Shown here in pieces: positions 1 through 25,478 of a stretch of DNA of 64,000 nucleotides. Each line of letters begins with the position of its first letter. Position 1 is the first letter of the stretch. The notes below the pieces were generated by a model that made no database searches, was not told the DNA's origin, and saw nothing but the letters and a program-made list of their open reading frames with translations. Source of the DNA: Embiotoca jacksoni (lineage: Eukaryota; Chordata; Actinopteri; Embiotocidae); contig JAKOON010000010.1 of assembly GCA_022577435.1 (NCBI GenBank), positions 19,944,024 to 20,008,023 on the forward strand, given 5' to 3'. The translations under genes and the position numbers were made by a program.

Positions 1-127
1 TTCCACCATCCACCAAGGAGCATCTGTACAAGCAGGAAAAACTGGGGCTGACAATGGATTTGTCGTTTTGGTAATACAGAGCTGCGACACAAAACACCAC
101 CCGCGTGTGTAGAAAAAAAATAATACA

Positions 128-12617
<12,490 letters not shown>

Positions 12618-14356
12618 TGGGGTTGTTTTCTCTCCGAGGGTCTTTCAACTGTGGTTGAAATGTCATCCCACGGCACTCCGTTACTTCCTTCGCCTTCTTG
12701 CCCTCACACCACGAGCCCAGTCACCCTTTGAGGTGCGAGGGAGACCAGTGCCCACATTGTGAAACTTCTCGTCCCGACACGGCTACCAAGCTACTCCTAA
12801 CCATCTCTGAGTTAACCCGCACAAGACAGTGAGAATGAAGTGACAGCCACGGCGGCGAACTTACTGTGTTGGTGGATGGAGCTCTTGGGAACAAGGTGCG
12901 GTTTCATTGGAGGGGGGCTGGAAGAGTTATTGACCCAGTGCTCTCTCTCTGTCTCTCTCTCCCCCTCTATCTCTCTCTCTCTCTCTCTGTGATCGTGGTA
13001 GCTGAGGAGCCAATCTCAAGGAGATTTAGATCAGTTGGTCGGATGTCGGAGCAGCATCCCGGCGGCAGCTGAAGTGGAACTGGAGTTAGTTTGGAAATAG
13101 TGGGTCCCTCTGGGTTCTCCACCAGGACTGAGACTCTCTCTGGCAGGCAGGGCCTAGCTCCACATTGTGTGTTCTCTGTTAATCTCTCAACAAAAGCTAT
13201 GACACAAGTTCAACAGACTATACAGCCGACGACCCGTCACGTGACGCCGGTAAAACTGCTAGGTCGACTTTTTGCATTTTCCCCCCCTTTCCCAATGTCC
13301 ACTTGTGAATACCCACGCAGCTCTTGTGTAGATGTAAATGAGGACACAAAACATGGCTCTGTTGTGTTTCCACAGGCTATTTTTGTGCACTTTGGTTGAA
13401 CAAAGCAATCTTAGAAGACAACAGGTAGGACTCAACAATGGATAGCTGTCACTGATTGTTTTTATTTTTGTTTTTGTACTTGCCTAAATGCTGATATTCA
13501 CCTCTTTGTAATTATCAAGCTGTTGTAGTAATCACCACATCGTTTCAGTGCATTTATGACAGCTAACTGCAAATGTGGGCCACTGAGTCAGAGCAGAGCC
13601 CAGACTGCCCTTCCTACTGCCGCTTGTTTCTACAGATGTTTCGTCATTTCCATTTATAGAAGCTGTACTTCAGTGGCCCTGTGTTTGTTATGAGACACAG
13701 CCATGACTGTTATCTATTGGTTATAGTCTGTCGACAGTAGCACATAATAATTAAGTTACACTGAGCAAAATACTACGATGCACTTTAAGGCACTCTTCTT
13801 TTGATATTTCAGTTTCACATATACTCTGTGTACATCGTTTATAACTAAAGATATTTGCAAAGTTGAAAGTACCTCCTTTAGGTGAAGCAATGATTAAATG
13901 GCTCATGAATGTTAGAAGGATCATTAAAATCACCAGATATATAATAAGTATTTAATGTGTGTTCTATGTGTTTGTAACAGTAAATTTGTCTGATTGCTGC
14001 TGTAATTATTTGTGTTATTGTTTTGATGTTTTGTCTCTTGTCCGACTCCGTAATTATAATAATAATGACTCTAGTATCTATGAAACTGAGACCAATGATC
14101 TCCTGCTGTAAGCGGTAAACAAAAGGGGGACGCAGCTGATAGGGTTACACAATACAACAGAAAATAGTTCAGTAAATGTAATTTTCTGTCAGAACGGACA
14201 CCATTTATGTTGAATGTTTAATCTGAGCAATGGAGAGCGCTGTCCACCTGGTTCGTAGTTTATGTTTCATGTGTCAGACTCTTCCTTGTTGTAGCCTGTG
14301 TGTATTTGTCTCATGCCAAACACTGACTGCCAATAAAAGAACCAAACTGAGAGGTG
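12618..14356 (+). terminator. lrrc75b 3' UTR and candidate polyadenylation site
   Basis: After the TGA at 12615-12617 there is no other coding signal. A CT-rich tract lies at 12941-12990. The best poly(A) signal is AATAAA at 14332-14337, followed by a GT-rich stretch (GATGTTTGTTTTTATTTTG). That gives a 3' UTR of about 1.7 kb. The exact end is inferred. Confidence 0.55.
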
Positions 14357-16105
14357 ATGTTTGTTTTTATTTTGACAATCTCTACCTTGTCAAAAATAGT
14401 GCACTGAACGGTGGCAATATCTGGGTCACCAGTACCTGCTCACAGAAACAGGATTTATCGATGCAGATTAGTCTGCAAATAGGGCAATAAGAAAAATCAG
14501 CTCGGGCCGTGCTGGTTGGGATTGGTTGTTGGAGCGTTGTACTTGTTTCCGAGCCAGCGGATCATCTGTGTGCTGTCAGGGAAATGCCTGAGCTGCCGCC
14601 GTTTGCCAGGGAAAGGCAGGGTGGTCATCGCATGAGGCCCTACCCATGATCCTCCTCTGGCAACCTTTTGTTCCTGCTGCCAGACATGGTAATGTGGCAT
14701 TTGCAACAGGTGGCTCCTATAAGGTCAGGGCACAGTGTGACTGTCACACCCCCTGAGGTCCAAATACCATGTGACACGGTGACACAGCCCACCCTAAAAA
14801 TCACCAGGATCTTATCATTTGACCTTTTCCTTTCAGGATTGATTTATTTACCAGTATCACAAGGGAAAAAAAACTATTTCTATTATGTTGTGTAAACTGA
14901 TTGGGTTTTTTAGGCATTTGAGCCGACACAGACAAACTTTCAGTCAGGAAACTGCTCTCCTGTTTGTATGAGTCACTATTTGATCTGATCATCGTGCTCC
15001 AGCTACTGCCTGCTCTGGCACAAAAATGAAAAATTATTTATGAAAAACAGCACGAATAAGTCATGCGTAGCATGCAGAATACATTGTGGAGCAAAGGAAT
15101 GGATTTACAGAGCAGATTTCAACAGCAGTGACCTCAGGTTAAAGGGACTGGCTGACCAGCTGAGGGTCATTTTAGTGCATCCAAAAAGAACTCACACTGC
15201 TACCAAAATTTATATATTTATTTTTTTGTCCTTTTACATATTCTCTTTTTATTAGCTATACTTGTGATTTATCTCTTCATCCAGTTATTCCTCCTCCTTT
15301 GTGACTTAAAACCTTAAAAAACATGTGAAGTCCATTTCAAGCACTTTCTTACCTGCTTCATAAATATATTTAAAAATGGCCCATATTATGAGAGATTATC
15401 CATGTTTCTATAAAAAGCATTTTATAAAATCTTTTTTTTTTTTTTAACCTGCTTGTGATAATTGTCCTTCTAAGTATAGACAGTTCACATGTTTCCTGCA
15501 GAAAATTTGCATCCTTAAAAACAGCATTTAGGATGTTTTCGGATGTTTTAACAATATTCATCATGCAAAGCATGTAAAAAAGGGAATATGCAATATTTTA
15601 TTTGAATATTCCAAATAATATCCATATTTCATTTACAAAATTTATATTATATTCAGCTCGTATACAAAAGGTAAAAGAATAACTCAAGTACAAGTATGAA
15701 TGCCAGATAATACCAGATATAAACAAGTTTTTTAACTACACTAAAATAGCCTGCTACATGTTTATGTCTCAGATATTAAAATTAATGCACTAATATGTCA
15801 CTTATGTGATGGCATTGATCAGTATTGTCCTGAGTTTTACATCAGAAACATGTAAGAAATGGCAAAACAAGCTGAACAGAAGGTCACAAAAGGTCAGATA
15901 CAGTCACAGATGAGGGCTGTTGTTTCCTCATGTACAGTCAGTGCTGTTAATGCAGGCTGGAGAAGCCTGTTTTTCAGAGTCTTGTTCAATGATTTTCCAG
16001 CAGGACAAACACCACCTGTTGCAGATTTGGTGATTTTTCTGACTGCAGAAAGGTGTCTGTAACCTTTGAGTCATTCCATATATCTAACGTCACAGACTCT
16101 GGGTC
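14357..16105. other. Convergent intergenic spacer and ggt5 3' UTR
   Basis: This lies between the tails of lrrc75b (+) and ggt5 (-). For ggt5, a minus-strand AATAAA at 15597-15602, about 500 nt past the stop, is a plausible polyadenylation signal. The rest is AT-rich with no recognisable gene. Confidence 0.5.
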
Positions 16106-19100
16106 TTAGTAACCGGCTGCTTCTCCAAGTTTCCTGGCGTCTGACACTGCCTGGATACAGCCGTCCTCCTTCTCCACAGCATTAACCACATTGTAGAAAT
16201 ACTTTGCTGTTCCTTGGTTGTGTCCCAGAGCTCTAAGAGCCTCAATTACATTCTGAAGGGAAAACCGGGGAGGAGATTCAGACAAAGCAAAAGAACTATG
16301 ATGTGTTATTTTCCAAAATAAGTACACTTAATGTAGTACCTTATCAAAGCTGGGCTCAAACTTGACTGCATTTTGAGAGTCGACAAAAACAACCGGAGCA
16401 GCAATTGCCTCCTTTAGGTTTTTCCCCAACCAAAGATGGTTCATGATTGCCTGGAGGAGAAGTAGAACAATACGTTGCAGTCTGCCAGATGGGAAAGTGA
16501 TGATTACAGAATGGATTATGGACACCGTGAAGACTCTCGTGCAAACAGCACTTGTGCTATGACACTGTGAGGGGCATTAGTCTTCGGCAATTTATCTTAA
16601 TGGCACTTAGTGTGATTGCCATGGATACGTACCGAGGCCATCCCAGTTGTGATCATACCCCCGCCAGTCGATCCAATCACCAGCGTCTTGGACTGAGACT
16701 TCAGCACAGCGGGGGCCATAGAGGAAGGAGGCTGCTCCCCTGTGAACATAACAAAAGCCATGATTGACAAGACAGACAGCTACAATTCAGACTCATTAAT
16801 GTGAAGGAAATGATTATGAATGCAATCAGGAGAGTGCCTCTGAATGATGTAAATGAGAGGGTGAAGGGCATTTATTCAACCCTGACATTTTCTTTTACAT
16901 TTGTTCGACATCTGCAATCAAATACTTGTGAACATTTAAGGAAAGGTTCTTATTAAAATCCACAGTCCTCTATGTGCAAAGAAATATTTCAAAAGTTCAG
17001 CCGAATCTAATATCAGCCAGCTGGGTTAGACAAATCAAGTAGGTAGACACAGTCTCTTTTAGTATACAATAGTCTTTGTTCCTTGACTGCCAATCAACAA
17101 AGAAATCCTGTCTGCCGGAATAGAGCAACTTTTCTACTAAAAAGCGACTGACAACTGTTTCACATATGTGAATCCTGTTTTAATATAGACTTGAAAAAAT
17201 GTGAAGCTATCATTTAAGTAAACCTGGGTACTTTGTACCATCTTTAAGAACCATTGCCTCTTTTTCAGTATGTTCATTTGTGGTGAAAACTCAGGTGTTA
17301 ACTAACTAACTAACTAACTAACGAACTCAATCAATCAATCAATCAATCAATCATATTTGGGGGAATTTGTTTTTATACCTCATTAGAAACAAGACTAAGA
17401 GTCAATATTATGCTTGCAGCCTGTTCTTTGGCACATCAATGCTTTCAGTTAAATGCTAACATGCTCTGAATGACAATGCTGTAATGTGCAAAAATCCTTC
17501 AGATGTTTAGATTCTTTTACCATCAGCGAAATATCTGATAGTTCCCAGATTCATTCTGCAGAATTACAGTGACTCCAAACATACAGCGTAAAGAAGAAGT
17601 ATGTTCAAGAACAAGAACCTTGATATCAATGTCGTTACCTTATCAAAGCTGGGTTCCAATTTGACTGAATTTAGAGAGAGAGTCGACTAAAACAACCGGA
17701 GCAGGGATTGCCTTGAAGGTGCTACCTGACAACTACCTTATGAAACTTAATGCAAGTTTACTAGAACTAGTGCCGTTTTAAAAGCAACCGGTGGTCACAC
17801 CAACTGATTCCAAATGACTTTAACTGTTCACTGCATGTTGTGTGAAATTTCAATCTGTTTATGGCATCATTTTTGAAAGTATCCTCACTATTATCCTGAT
17901 GACTTAGAATCCCAAACTGCAAAAAGAAAATGGTGATCTGATTACCAGGAGAGATGCTATCGGCTCTCCCACAGAAGTCGGACAGCTCGTTGTTGAGGAT
18001 GACTCCAGTTCTTGGAGAGAAGATCTTGGAGCCAAATCTGTAAAGAAAATACATTAGATGAACTGTATCCAGACACTAGTGACGCCACTGCACTCCTTCA
18101 GGAAGAGATACACAGGGCACCTTCTAAAATGAGCTTTTTTTTTTTAACTTTGTTGTTATGAAGAGGTTTTGGTTGGTGATGACAGGAGTCTTATGAAGGG
18201 AGAGACTTCTTTTCAATCTTTTAACAAAAACACTTGTTCCTTAATCTTTTAAAACTTTATTAATCCCTTACTTTCAAACCAACAATAATAAATGATAGCT
18301 GGTTTCTAAGTGTGAAGCAGAACTCCTCAGATACTGACATGTGGTTGATGGTGCTGGTGACAGATACAGCAGATCCATCTTCAGCCAGCACAGACACATG
18401 TGTGGTACCCATGCTGTCCAGATATGGGGTGATGTTATAATACTGGAGATCATGCGTCTTGCTGCTGCTGATCAAGCTCCGTATGTAGCTGGCAAAGCTA
18501 TCCTCTGTGAATTTCTTTGCCATCTGTGAAAAGTACAAAGCATTTAAAAATACAAACATTGCAAAAAAAACCACAGATTATGAGAGGAATATTAAATCCA
18601 AGCTAAATTTGAAAGGGACATGCGGCCAATTTCTTTTTTAACTCTTTCTGTCAGTTTTTGTACTATTTTTGTTTATTTGTCTCTCTAACGCGATTATTTG
18701 TTTTATATATTACAGCTATTATTTTTCTAAATAAATGAAAACGAGGAAAAATTCAATGTCAGAAGTTGTGATCAAGATTTATGATGTATTACATACACTT
18801 TGTGTCAACTTCAGGTCGACGTAATAATAGTAGGCTCCTTGAATTATATATATGTATATATATATATATAAATATATATAAAGGGCCAGTACTCCCTTTA
18901 TTGACATATTGGTAGGTGAATCCCTCCATATCAGCAAAACATGAAGCATTAACTACAGAAATTCTGAGGTGAATAAAAGATACTCGGATATATTACTTAT
19001 CATCACAAAATAAAGTTATTTAATTGAGGGGACATTCATTTCGACGCTCTTAATTTGAAAGGAGGTCTTTTAACTCAAACGGACACCGGAAGTCGCGTCA

Positions 19101-22100
19101 TTCGGGCGGTTTGCTGACTTCAGAGGAACTCCACCAGAACAGGTAAACAATTACTTATAATATTTAATTTGACTATTCGGTGGCATGAATTTAGCAAACA
19201 CTTGACAGTTCTCTAGCAGTGGTGCTAGCGTTAGCTTGATGCTCCCAACTGGCATTTAGTACTAGTTTAGTTGGATTTTTGGATTTTTGGTTGGATTTTA
19301 ATTCTCTGCTGTTTCATCGTCTGACTTGTCTGTTTGTGTTATTTTTGTGTGCTTTTGAAGCCAGGCCAACAACAGAGGAAAAGCAGCCAGTCAGGGGAGA
19401 ACGTGACAGTGACGCTCAACTGCAGTGCCCCCTGGGTAATGTAGTTTATTTAGTGCAGTTATGAATTGCCTACAGTCACCTACCGCTTGTGCCAAGTGCG
19501 CAAGAGAAAGCCGAAATACCTCGCAGGGAGCGCAAACGCGCAATCTATCAGACACCGTCATGGCAGGCCTACTTGTTTTTTTTGTTTTTTTTAAATCAGA
19601 TTTTTGGTATTTTGCAAAATAGGTGCATTCATGTTTTTTTACTGATAATACTTCTACACATTTACCTTGAAGTCAAACTATGACACTATGATGGACTTTC
19701 ACTCACAATAGAGTATTTGAATACTGTCTCATTGCTACTTAAGTGAGGGATTTAAATTCTTCTTCCACCACTGTTTATAAGCCATATCTAATGTCCTTAA
19801 AAAAAAAATAAAGCTGATGAGTGCAGCAACAGCATGTGTAAATATGCACAAATGTTCACTGGAGCATTTTGTGATACTTACTTTTTCTGAGGTGAACTGT
19901 GGATCCCTGATGTGTTTCTTTAATCCATTGGCAAATTTAAACGCTTCAACATAGTTGTGATAAAACAGCGTCTTTTGCTCACCAGTCAGAGGCACTGAAT
20001 TCAAGGGATATCCTGTAAATAAAAAACAATTGTTTTCAATTCCAACATCCTTTTCTTGCATGTATCACAGACTATTGAATACCACCATTATTTAGTTCAA
20101 AACGTGTATGCAGCAATCAGCAGATTTTCAGTTTGGATGTCTCCGTTCAACAGACGTCTGACGAGCTTTCATTTTGTCATTTGAAGGTGTGGATGAGCGG
20201 TGGTTCTGCAGTCTGTGTCCAGCAGGAACCTTTCATGATGTTGAGGATGAGGCTGAGGATGATTCCTCCTGCGGGGGGCGGGGGTATGTACATCTGGTAC
20301 TCCCCCAAAGAAACAGCCCACGCATCCGTCACTGTAACTTTGTACGATGCCAAGTCCTGCAGCGTGAGTGTCCCTCCTGAGTAAAAAAAACAAAACATTC
20401 AAACAGATGGTTCTGCTAAGCAAAACTGAACAAAAACGATCTCATAATCGAGACTTTTAATGGATCCAGGCAGCTCACAGAGTCTGAGTGATCGCTGCAG
20501 TGCTTTCAGGCCCAATTTATTTGTTCATTTGTAATTGGATCATTGTATGAGGCAGACACAGAAAACAGTTGGAAAAGGGAGCGTGATGAAACCCGTCTGA
20601 CAATACCTGCCTCCTGTAAGTCACGGATTAAATCCTTGGCTATTCTTCCAGTGTAAAAGGCCTCTGCCCCGTCATTTGCAATCATCTGCAGAGTGTCGGC
20701 CAGTCTCTCAAATTTGATTACATCGCCGGCCTTCAGCAAGTTCCCATTGTTATCTGAATATAACTTCCTGAAAGACAAACACAATGAGAGAAAGGTTACA
20801 TGTTGATTTTTATGCCCCTTGCCTTTGGAGTCGTGCCGTTAGCAACTTTCGTACCGTAGTGACTGCGTCTCGTTTGTGTCAATGTGCGGGATGTATCGAC
20901 CTTGGACTTGAGGGATAGGAAACCCATCTCTGGCCAGCCGGATGGTCGGCTCGAAGAGGGTGGACCACGGCAACTTCCCATAAAGCCTGTGTGCCGTTTC
21001 ATAACCTCGGATTTCCCCTGGGACCCCAATCCATTTGCTACCTGGATGGATGGATGGATGAAGAGATAGTCAGTACTCGGGAATAACAAGTACAGTCAGT
21101 CAAGTTTTGAGTATTTCCGTGCAATAATATAACAGATTGGGAATTATTTCGAGCTATTTCTCACTAACAAATTGTTTATAGCTTCGCTCTTTAAATTTTT
21201 TTGACTAATTTCATACACTAGACAAAGGATTTTTCTGACTAAACAGCGTTCTCTATATTAGTTACAGATCATACTTTCCTGTCTACTTCAATAGGCTTAG
21301 AAGTGTATTTCGCAACAAGATTAATAGTTAATCTGTTGCACTGTGTGGTCTTGGCTCAGAGCTCAGCTCGTTGCCAATGCTCTTGTAGAGTCTGCCGGGC
21401 CCCCAAAATGTAATCAACACTTTACTGCGGGGGAACCACGACAAAGAAGAAACATTTCCATCTCCAAGAAAGGACTGACAGGGTCTACGACTCTTGTCAC
21501 GAGAAAAGTAAATCCTCGAACTTTGTGTCCTTATGTGGTAAATCCTACACTCCACTCTGAATTCCTTGGAAAGTAGAGGAGCTTGTAAATTGATGAGCAA
21601 GACACAGCAAGAAAAACAAGAAAAGTTCCCAACAAAAGAATCAGACATGCCAGAGCAGCAGACTTACCTGCCAGCAGCTGGAACGTCTTGGGGCATGACT
21701 TCAGCAGGTCAGATCTCACCCCTCTTGGTGCCGTCTCTCTGGAGTTAATGATTTTCACTTTCCCTTTTGAAAAGATTGGAAATTAATCGATTAACATGGA
21801 GTCCCCCCCCCCCCCCACCCCCAAGCAGGACAGTTCTGCTGCATTAGAGGGAATGGACGAGTCGGTTACCAGAGCTGTCCATCACGGTGAAGATGGACCC
21901 CCCTCCGATGCCCATACTCTGCGGGTTCATGATGGAGGTGCACAGCAGCGCAGCAATGGCGCCATCTACCGCCGAGCCGCCTCTCTGGAGGATGTCCCTG
22001 AAACATTTCACTCCTGTCACTTTCCGTGCCAGTGTTTTTCTTATCTTCCACACCGGCGAAATGGCACGCTAATGTTTTGCGTAGGCTGGTGTTACGTAAA

Positions 22101-22126
22101 GCATATGCAGTTTCCTTGTTTACGAA

Positions 22127-22158
<32 letters not shown>

Positions 22159-22580
22159 GTTATTTCACCGCAGCATATTTGTTAGATTTACACGGTCACC
22201 TTACTTTATTATAGTCTAATATGGTTTTATAAGCACATGTGGTGAAATAGAAATATAAGTTGGTACTTGCATTCTGGTTATGCGGGCTAAGCAATTGTTT
22301 CAATACGTGTTCAAGTGTACTCGTATAAATAAACAGTGGACGTTGCCCGTATCAAAGTCTGCTGTTTTTTTGTTGTTGTTGTTTTTTCATGAAAAGTGTA
22401 AAATGCCACTCACCGTCCAACCTCTGAACATTTCCGGGAGTCTGCGGCCACTGCAGCGTTTGAAAAAGTGCCATCTGGGCACTTGCGCCTCACGAGCACC
22501 GCAATACACACAATTACAGCCACCACGCAGAGCAGCATCAGTGCGCAACAAGTGTACACCTTCGCCTTCGACCTCGCCAT
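16106..22580 (-). CDS. ggt5: Gamma-glutamyltransferase 5 (glutathione hydrolase 5 proenzyme)
   Basis: Twelve coding exons with consistent phases give 552 aa: 22414-22580, 21870-21997, 21668-21763, 20855-21041, 20607-20767, 20230-20376, 19882-20012, 18339-18523, 17946-18037, 16633-16739, 16340-16450 and 16106-16252. The enzyme is a type II membrane, N-terminal-nucleophile hydrolase that cleaves gamma-glutamyl bonds (leukotriene C4 and glutathione) outside the cell. Visible features are a membrane anchor at residues 11-30, the AAVAADS start of the catalytic fold, NPQSMGIGGG, PPPPAGG, and the self-cleavage site MG|TTHVSV with nucleophile Thr379. The TSTIN and FSPRTGVILNNEL motifs follow, and the C-terminus is SDARKLGEAAGY. 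The PPPPAGG motif and the C-terminal wording favour GGT5 over GGT1. Fish may have several paralogues, so a ggt5a/b suffix cannot be set. Confidence 0.9.
16740..17945 (-). other. ggt5 intron 9
   Basis: The 1.2 kb intron between exons 9 and 10 contains a compound tetranucleotide repeat (TAAC)n(CAAT)n at about 17296-17353 and a decayed copy of exon 11 at 17632-17716, listed separately. Confidence 0.75.
17632..17716 (-). pseudogene. Relic copy of ggt5 exon 11 inside intron 9
   Basis: On the minus strand this reads like the 3' two-thirds of exon 11 (16340-16420) and its splice donor. It keeps GCTCCGGTTGTTTT, GTCGACTCT and CAGCTTTGATAAGGTA. An insertion in the middle (extra CT repeats) shifts the frame so that the GAT codon of the true exon is read as TGA. 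The copy lies 1.3 kb upstream of the real exon in transcription order, so splicing it in would break the protein. It is presumably a small local duplication that has decayed. Confidence 0.8.
18524..19881 (-). other. ggt5 intron 7
   Basis: The 1.36 kb intron lies between exons 7 and 8. It holds a (TA)n tract (about 18844-18880) and, on the opposite strand, a promoter-like segment with ETS and ZNF143-like motifs (19080-19450). Confidence 0.75.
19081..19450 (+). promoter_or_regulatory. Promoter-like segment antisense to ggt5
   Basis: The segment has CCGGAAGT (ETS core, 19086-19093), a CpG-rich GTCGCGTCATTCGGGCGG, a plausible + strand splice donor ACAG|GTAAAC (19142/19143) and a pyrimidine-rich acceptor ending TTTTGAAG (19360). 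It also has a minus-strand ACTACATTACCCAGG then GGCACTGC at 19422-19445, resembling the ZNF143/SBS element. Together these resemble a housekeeping-type promoter and first exons of an unlisted transcript. No long reading frame follows, so a non-coding RNA or a repeat-borne promoter is possible. Confidence 0.35.
21042..21667 (-). other. ggt5 intron 3
   Basis: The 626 bp intron lies between exons 3 and 4 and contains a short GGAT repeat near its start. I saw nothing else recognisable. Confidence 0.7.
21998..22413 (-). other. ggt5 intron 1 with (GAT)n
   Basis: The 416 bp intron contains a (GAT)10 microsatellite at about 22127-22156. I saw no other feature. Confidence 0.75.
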
Positions 22581-23561
22581 GGCTGTTTCTCCTCAGCGTC
22601 TCCGCGGGGATTATTAAAGTTTTATCCGACCATGAAAAGTTATCTCCTCTCAAACATTTCAACTTGACTGACTGACTAACTGACTGAATGAATGACTGGG
22701 AGCCCGGTTACCCCATCAAGAGGGGCGTGCACCGTGCGGCCGTGGTCCCGCCTCTCCCCCCCTGGATCGTATTATAGGAGAGGGGGGGTGTCAACCAACT
22801 CTCGGTTTCGCTCGGATTACAACTAAAAAAAATAAAATAAAACAAATTCGCTGAATAACCTGCTGTCTGAGGGGCTCAAAACATGCAGCAGTCCCGCCTG
22901 TGTGGCCCTCACCGGGTTACAGCCCGGTCTCAGTGCAGATACACTCCGATAATCAGGAACTTGCATCAAAACACCTTTACTTTACTTTGTTTATCACTAC
23001 CTGATCTGGTGGCAGGTTTTTCAACCTACTGACAAATGCAAACAACAAAACATTTGTTCAGTGTTTTTAGGAAGGCGTTTCTCGAAATATTCTGATTCAT
23101 CTGAGGAACTAAAACGTTTGGGGAAATGTCCCCAAACTTATCCAACAAACCTCCAAACATATCAGTTTAAAGAGCTTATTGTAAGTGAGCAGCGACACAG
23201 AAACAAGTCCACATATATATAATTTTAAAGGATTTGCCTTGACTTGCCAATGATGGGGTTGTTTTTTTTATTGGTGATCTTTTCAGTCTCTCCTGTTAGG
23301 TTTGATAACGTTATAAGTATGTTGCAGTACTTGTTCTACCAGAATTCCCATTCAACACTCAGCGGTTCCGGGAGCGCAGCTCTGAAGACCAGTGGGAGGG
23401 GAGAGGAGAGGGGGGGGGGGTCTCCGGGGGTCAAATCTGCACTCGACCTTTCAAGGAAAAGTTGTTGGCCATACTGCTGTACTTTTTTGTTGTTGTCATA
23501 AACGATCATCAACAAACTACTGAACTATGACTGCTTTTGGATGGGGGAGCAAGGCGAGCTG

Positions 23562-23577
23562 CAGTGCATCTTGGGAA
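23562..23577 (-). promoter_or_regulatory. ZNF143/SBS-like promoter element
   Basis: The minus strand reads TTCCCAAGATGCACTG. By eye it matches 14 of 16 positions of the recalled SBS consensus YWCCCAYAATGCAYYG. It lies about 1 kb upstream of the ggt5 start in CpG-containing sequence. The factor assignment is inference. Confidence 0.4.
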
Positions 23578-25409
23578 ATGCTGTCCGCGGTTATGTCAAA
23601 CGATAGACGATGGGCGAGCAGTGAGACATGCGGAAGAGTCCACAGCTCAAGTCAAGTGTCAAAGAGATTACCAGTGCAAAACCGGATATAAACTAATCTT
23701 GCCTTCAAAGTAAAACAATTTCCCCAAGCTACTATGGTAGCTTTTCCATTTTGCTGATAACTCTTGAAATTGTAACCTACTTTTTTTTTTTTTTTTTTTT
23801 TGCAGGCAGGTGCAACATCATCGTTTGGTTTCTGACCACCAAGTGCAGCAGTTTAACAAAACCTCAACCTAAACTCTGGCTTTTTTGTTGTTGTCTTGGC
23901 TCAGGTAAAACTACAAGCAAATCCTTGGTGATGCAAAGTTTTCTGGTAAGCATAAAAACGATTTATCAGTATAAAAATGATCTTTTTGTCCAAATGCTTT
24001 AATATGAGAATATTGGTAATATGCTTGGCGGGAAATGCCACCCATTTTACACATTATAATCAGTTTACTTGTCGTAAAGTGTAGCTACTTCTCAGCCTTT
24101 GAAAAAAAAAGTAGAGTCACCTGTGGTTGTTGAGGGACCATTTGAAAGTCTGATTTATGGGACAAATACCTGTATTTGACAGGAAGCCTGCATGAAAGGC
24201 ACTCAATTTATTTCAAACTCCTCCTCGCTGGGACATTTATTTTGAAAGGTGCGACCGGAAATGTCATTGCATATTCCTTTGGGTGCTTGACGCTGGGTGG
24301 CTTTCCTGGTGGAGCTCAGTATTTACATCAATATTATCTGAAGTCCTTCCGACGCTGCTGACCGGCACAGCCAGTCAGACAGGGAGTCAACCCCGTCGGT
24401 AGGACAGCTTTTGGTTTTTTTTTTCCCCTCTTACTCCATCATTCCAGTTAGGACTTCTTTTGTGCATTTTGGAGCTGTACCCTATGATGTTGGCGAGTGA
24501 TATCCGTCTACCTTTTGCACTGCAGTGGTGCGCAGCTTCGCCTGGAGAAACACCTGTGCGCCTCTCCTCTCCACTGGCCACAGTCAGGAATGTTGAGTAG
24601 GTATGGATGCAAACCTGTACACGAATCAGCGCACCAAACATCCACGTAGCTTTTAGAGAAAGAAACACGAGCTCGGTGCCTGCGATCTGCTTATTGAACG
24701 TTACAGCTCATCAGTATTTTGGTCATCAGTTTTGTGTGGCAGCTCGGCCCTGGTGGCAGCAGCTCCTTAGTGGCCGGATTACGAGGAGACAGTGGAGTGC
24801 TTGGAGGAATAAAGCAGGGTGTGTGTTTTACACGGCTTCATGGTTGGGTTTGATGGTCAGTCTGTCCTAAAAGCAGCGGGAGTGTGGGTGGGGGGGGGGA
24901 TGTGGGGGCGGGGGCGTCTTGATGCTGTCAGACAGGATGTAGGGGAGGATCTATTGGAGTAGGATTTACCCGACCATTTTTGGTGAGAGCGCTTCGTGGA
25001 GTTCTGATCACAGTTGACGCATTGCACTCCTCGCGCTTTGGCCGCTGGTCCATTATCATTATATAATCATACTCATGTAATCCAGCCCGTTTTTATACTT
25101 AGACAGCGTACGATTACACAGACTAGCCCCCCCTCCCTCCCTCCCTTCCTCCCTCCCTTCGAGGATCCATTTATGCAGCTCCTGCTGAGCCACCTATGAA
25201 TGCCAATTATAAATGTGGGTGGGTTTCAACACTGTTTACGTTTACATAATTCACTGCTGCGCGCGTGTGTGTGTGTGTGTGTGTGTGCGTGGTGCGCAAA
25301 AAATACAAAAAGGAAAGATTTTCTTTAAATGCAGCAATGTTCCCATGACTCATGGTTTTATACAGCGCAGTACAGGGGTGTGTGTGGAAAGCTGAATTCG
25401 AAAGTCTGT

Positions 25410-25411
<2 letters not shown>

Positions 25412-25476
<65 letters not shown>
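25412..25476. repeat. (GT)n microsatellite
   Basis: This is an uninterrupted GT tract of about 65 bp upstream of asphd2. A shorter GT tract lies at about 25265-25287. Confidence 0.97.

Positions 25477-25478
<2 letters not shown>

Noticed and set aside
17296..17353. Regularly spaced short repeats, CRISPR-like at first glance
   Set aside because: It is a compound tetranucleotide microsatellite in a vertebrate intron with no spacers.
22280..22675. 131-codon plus-strand frame
   Set aside because: It overlaps ggt5 exon 1 on the opposite strand. The ggt5 reading is supported by the anchor and the AAVAADS motif.
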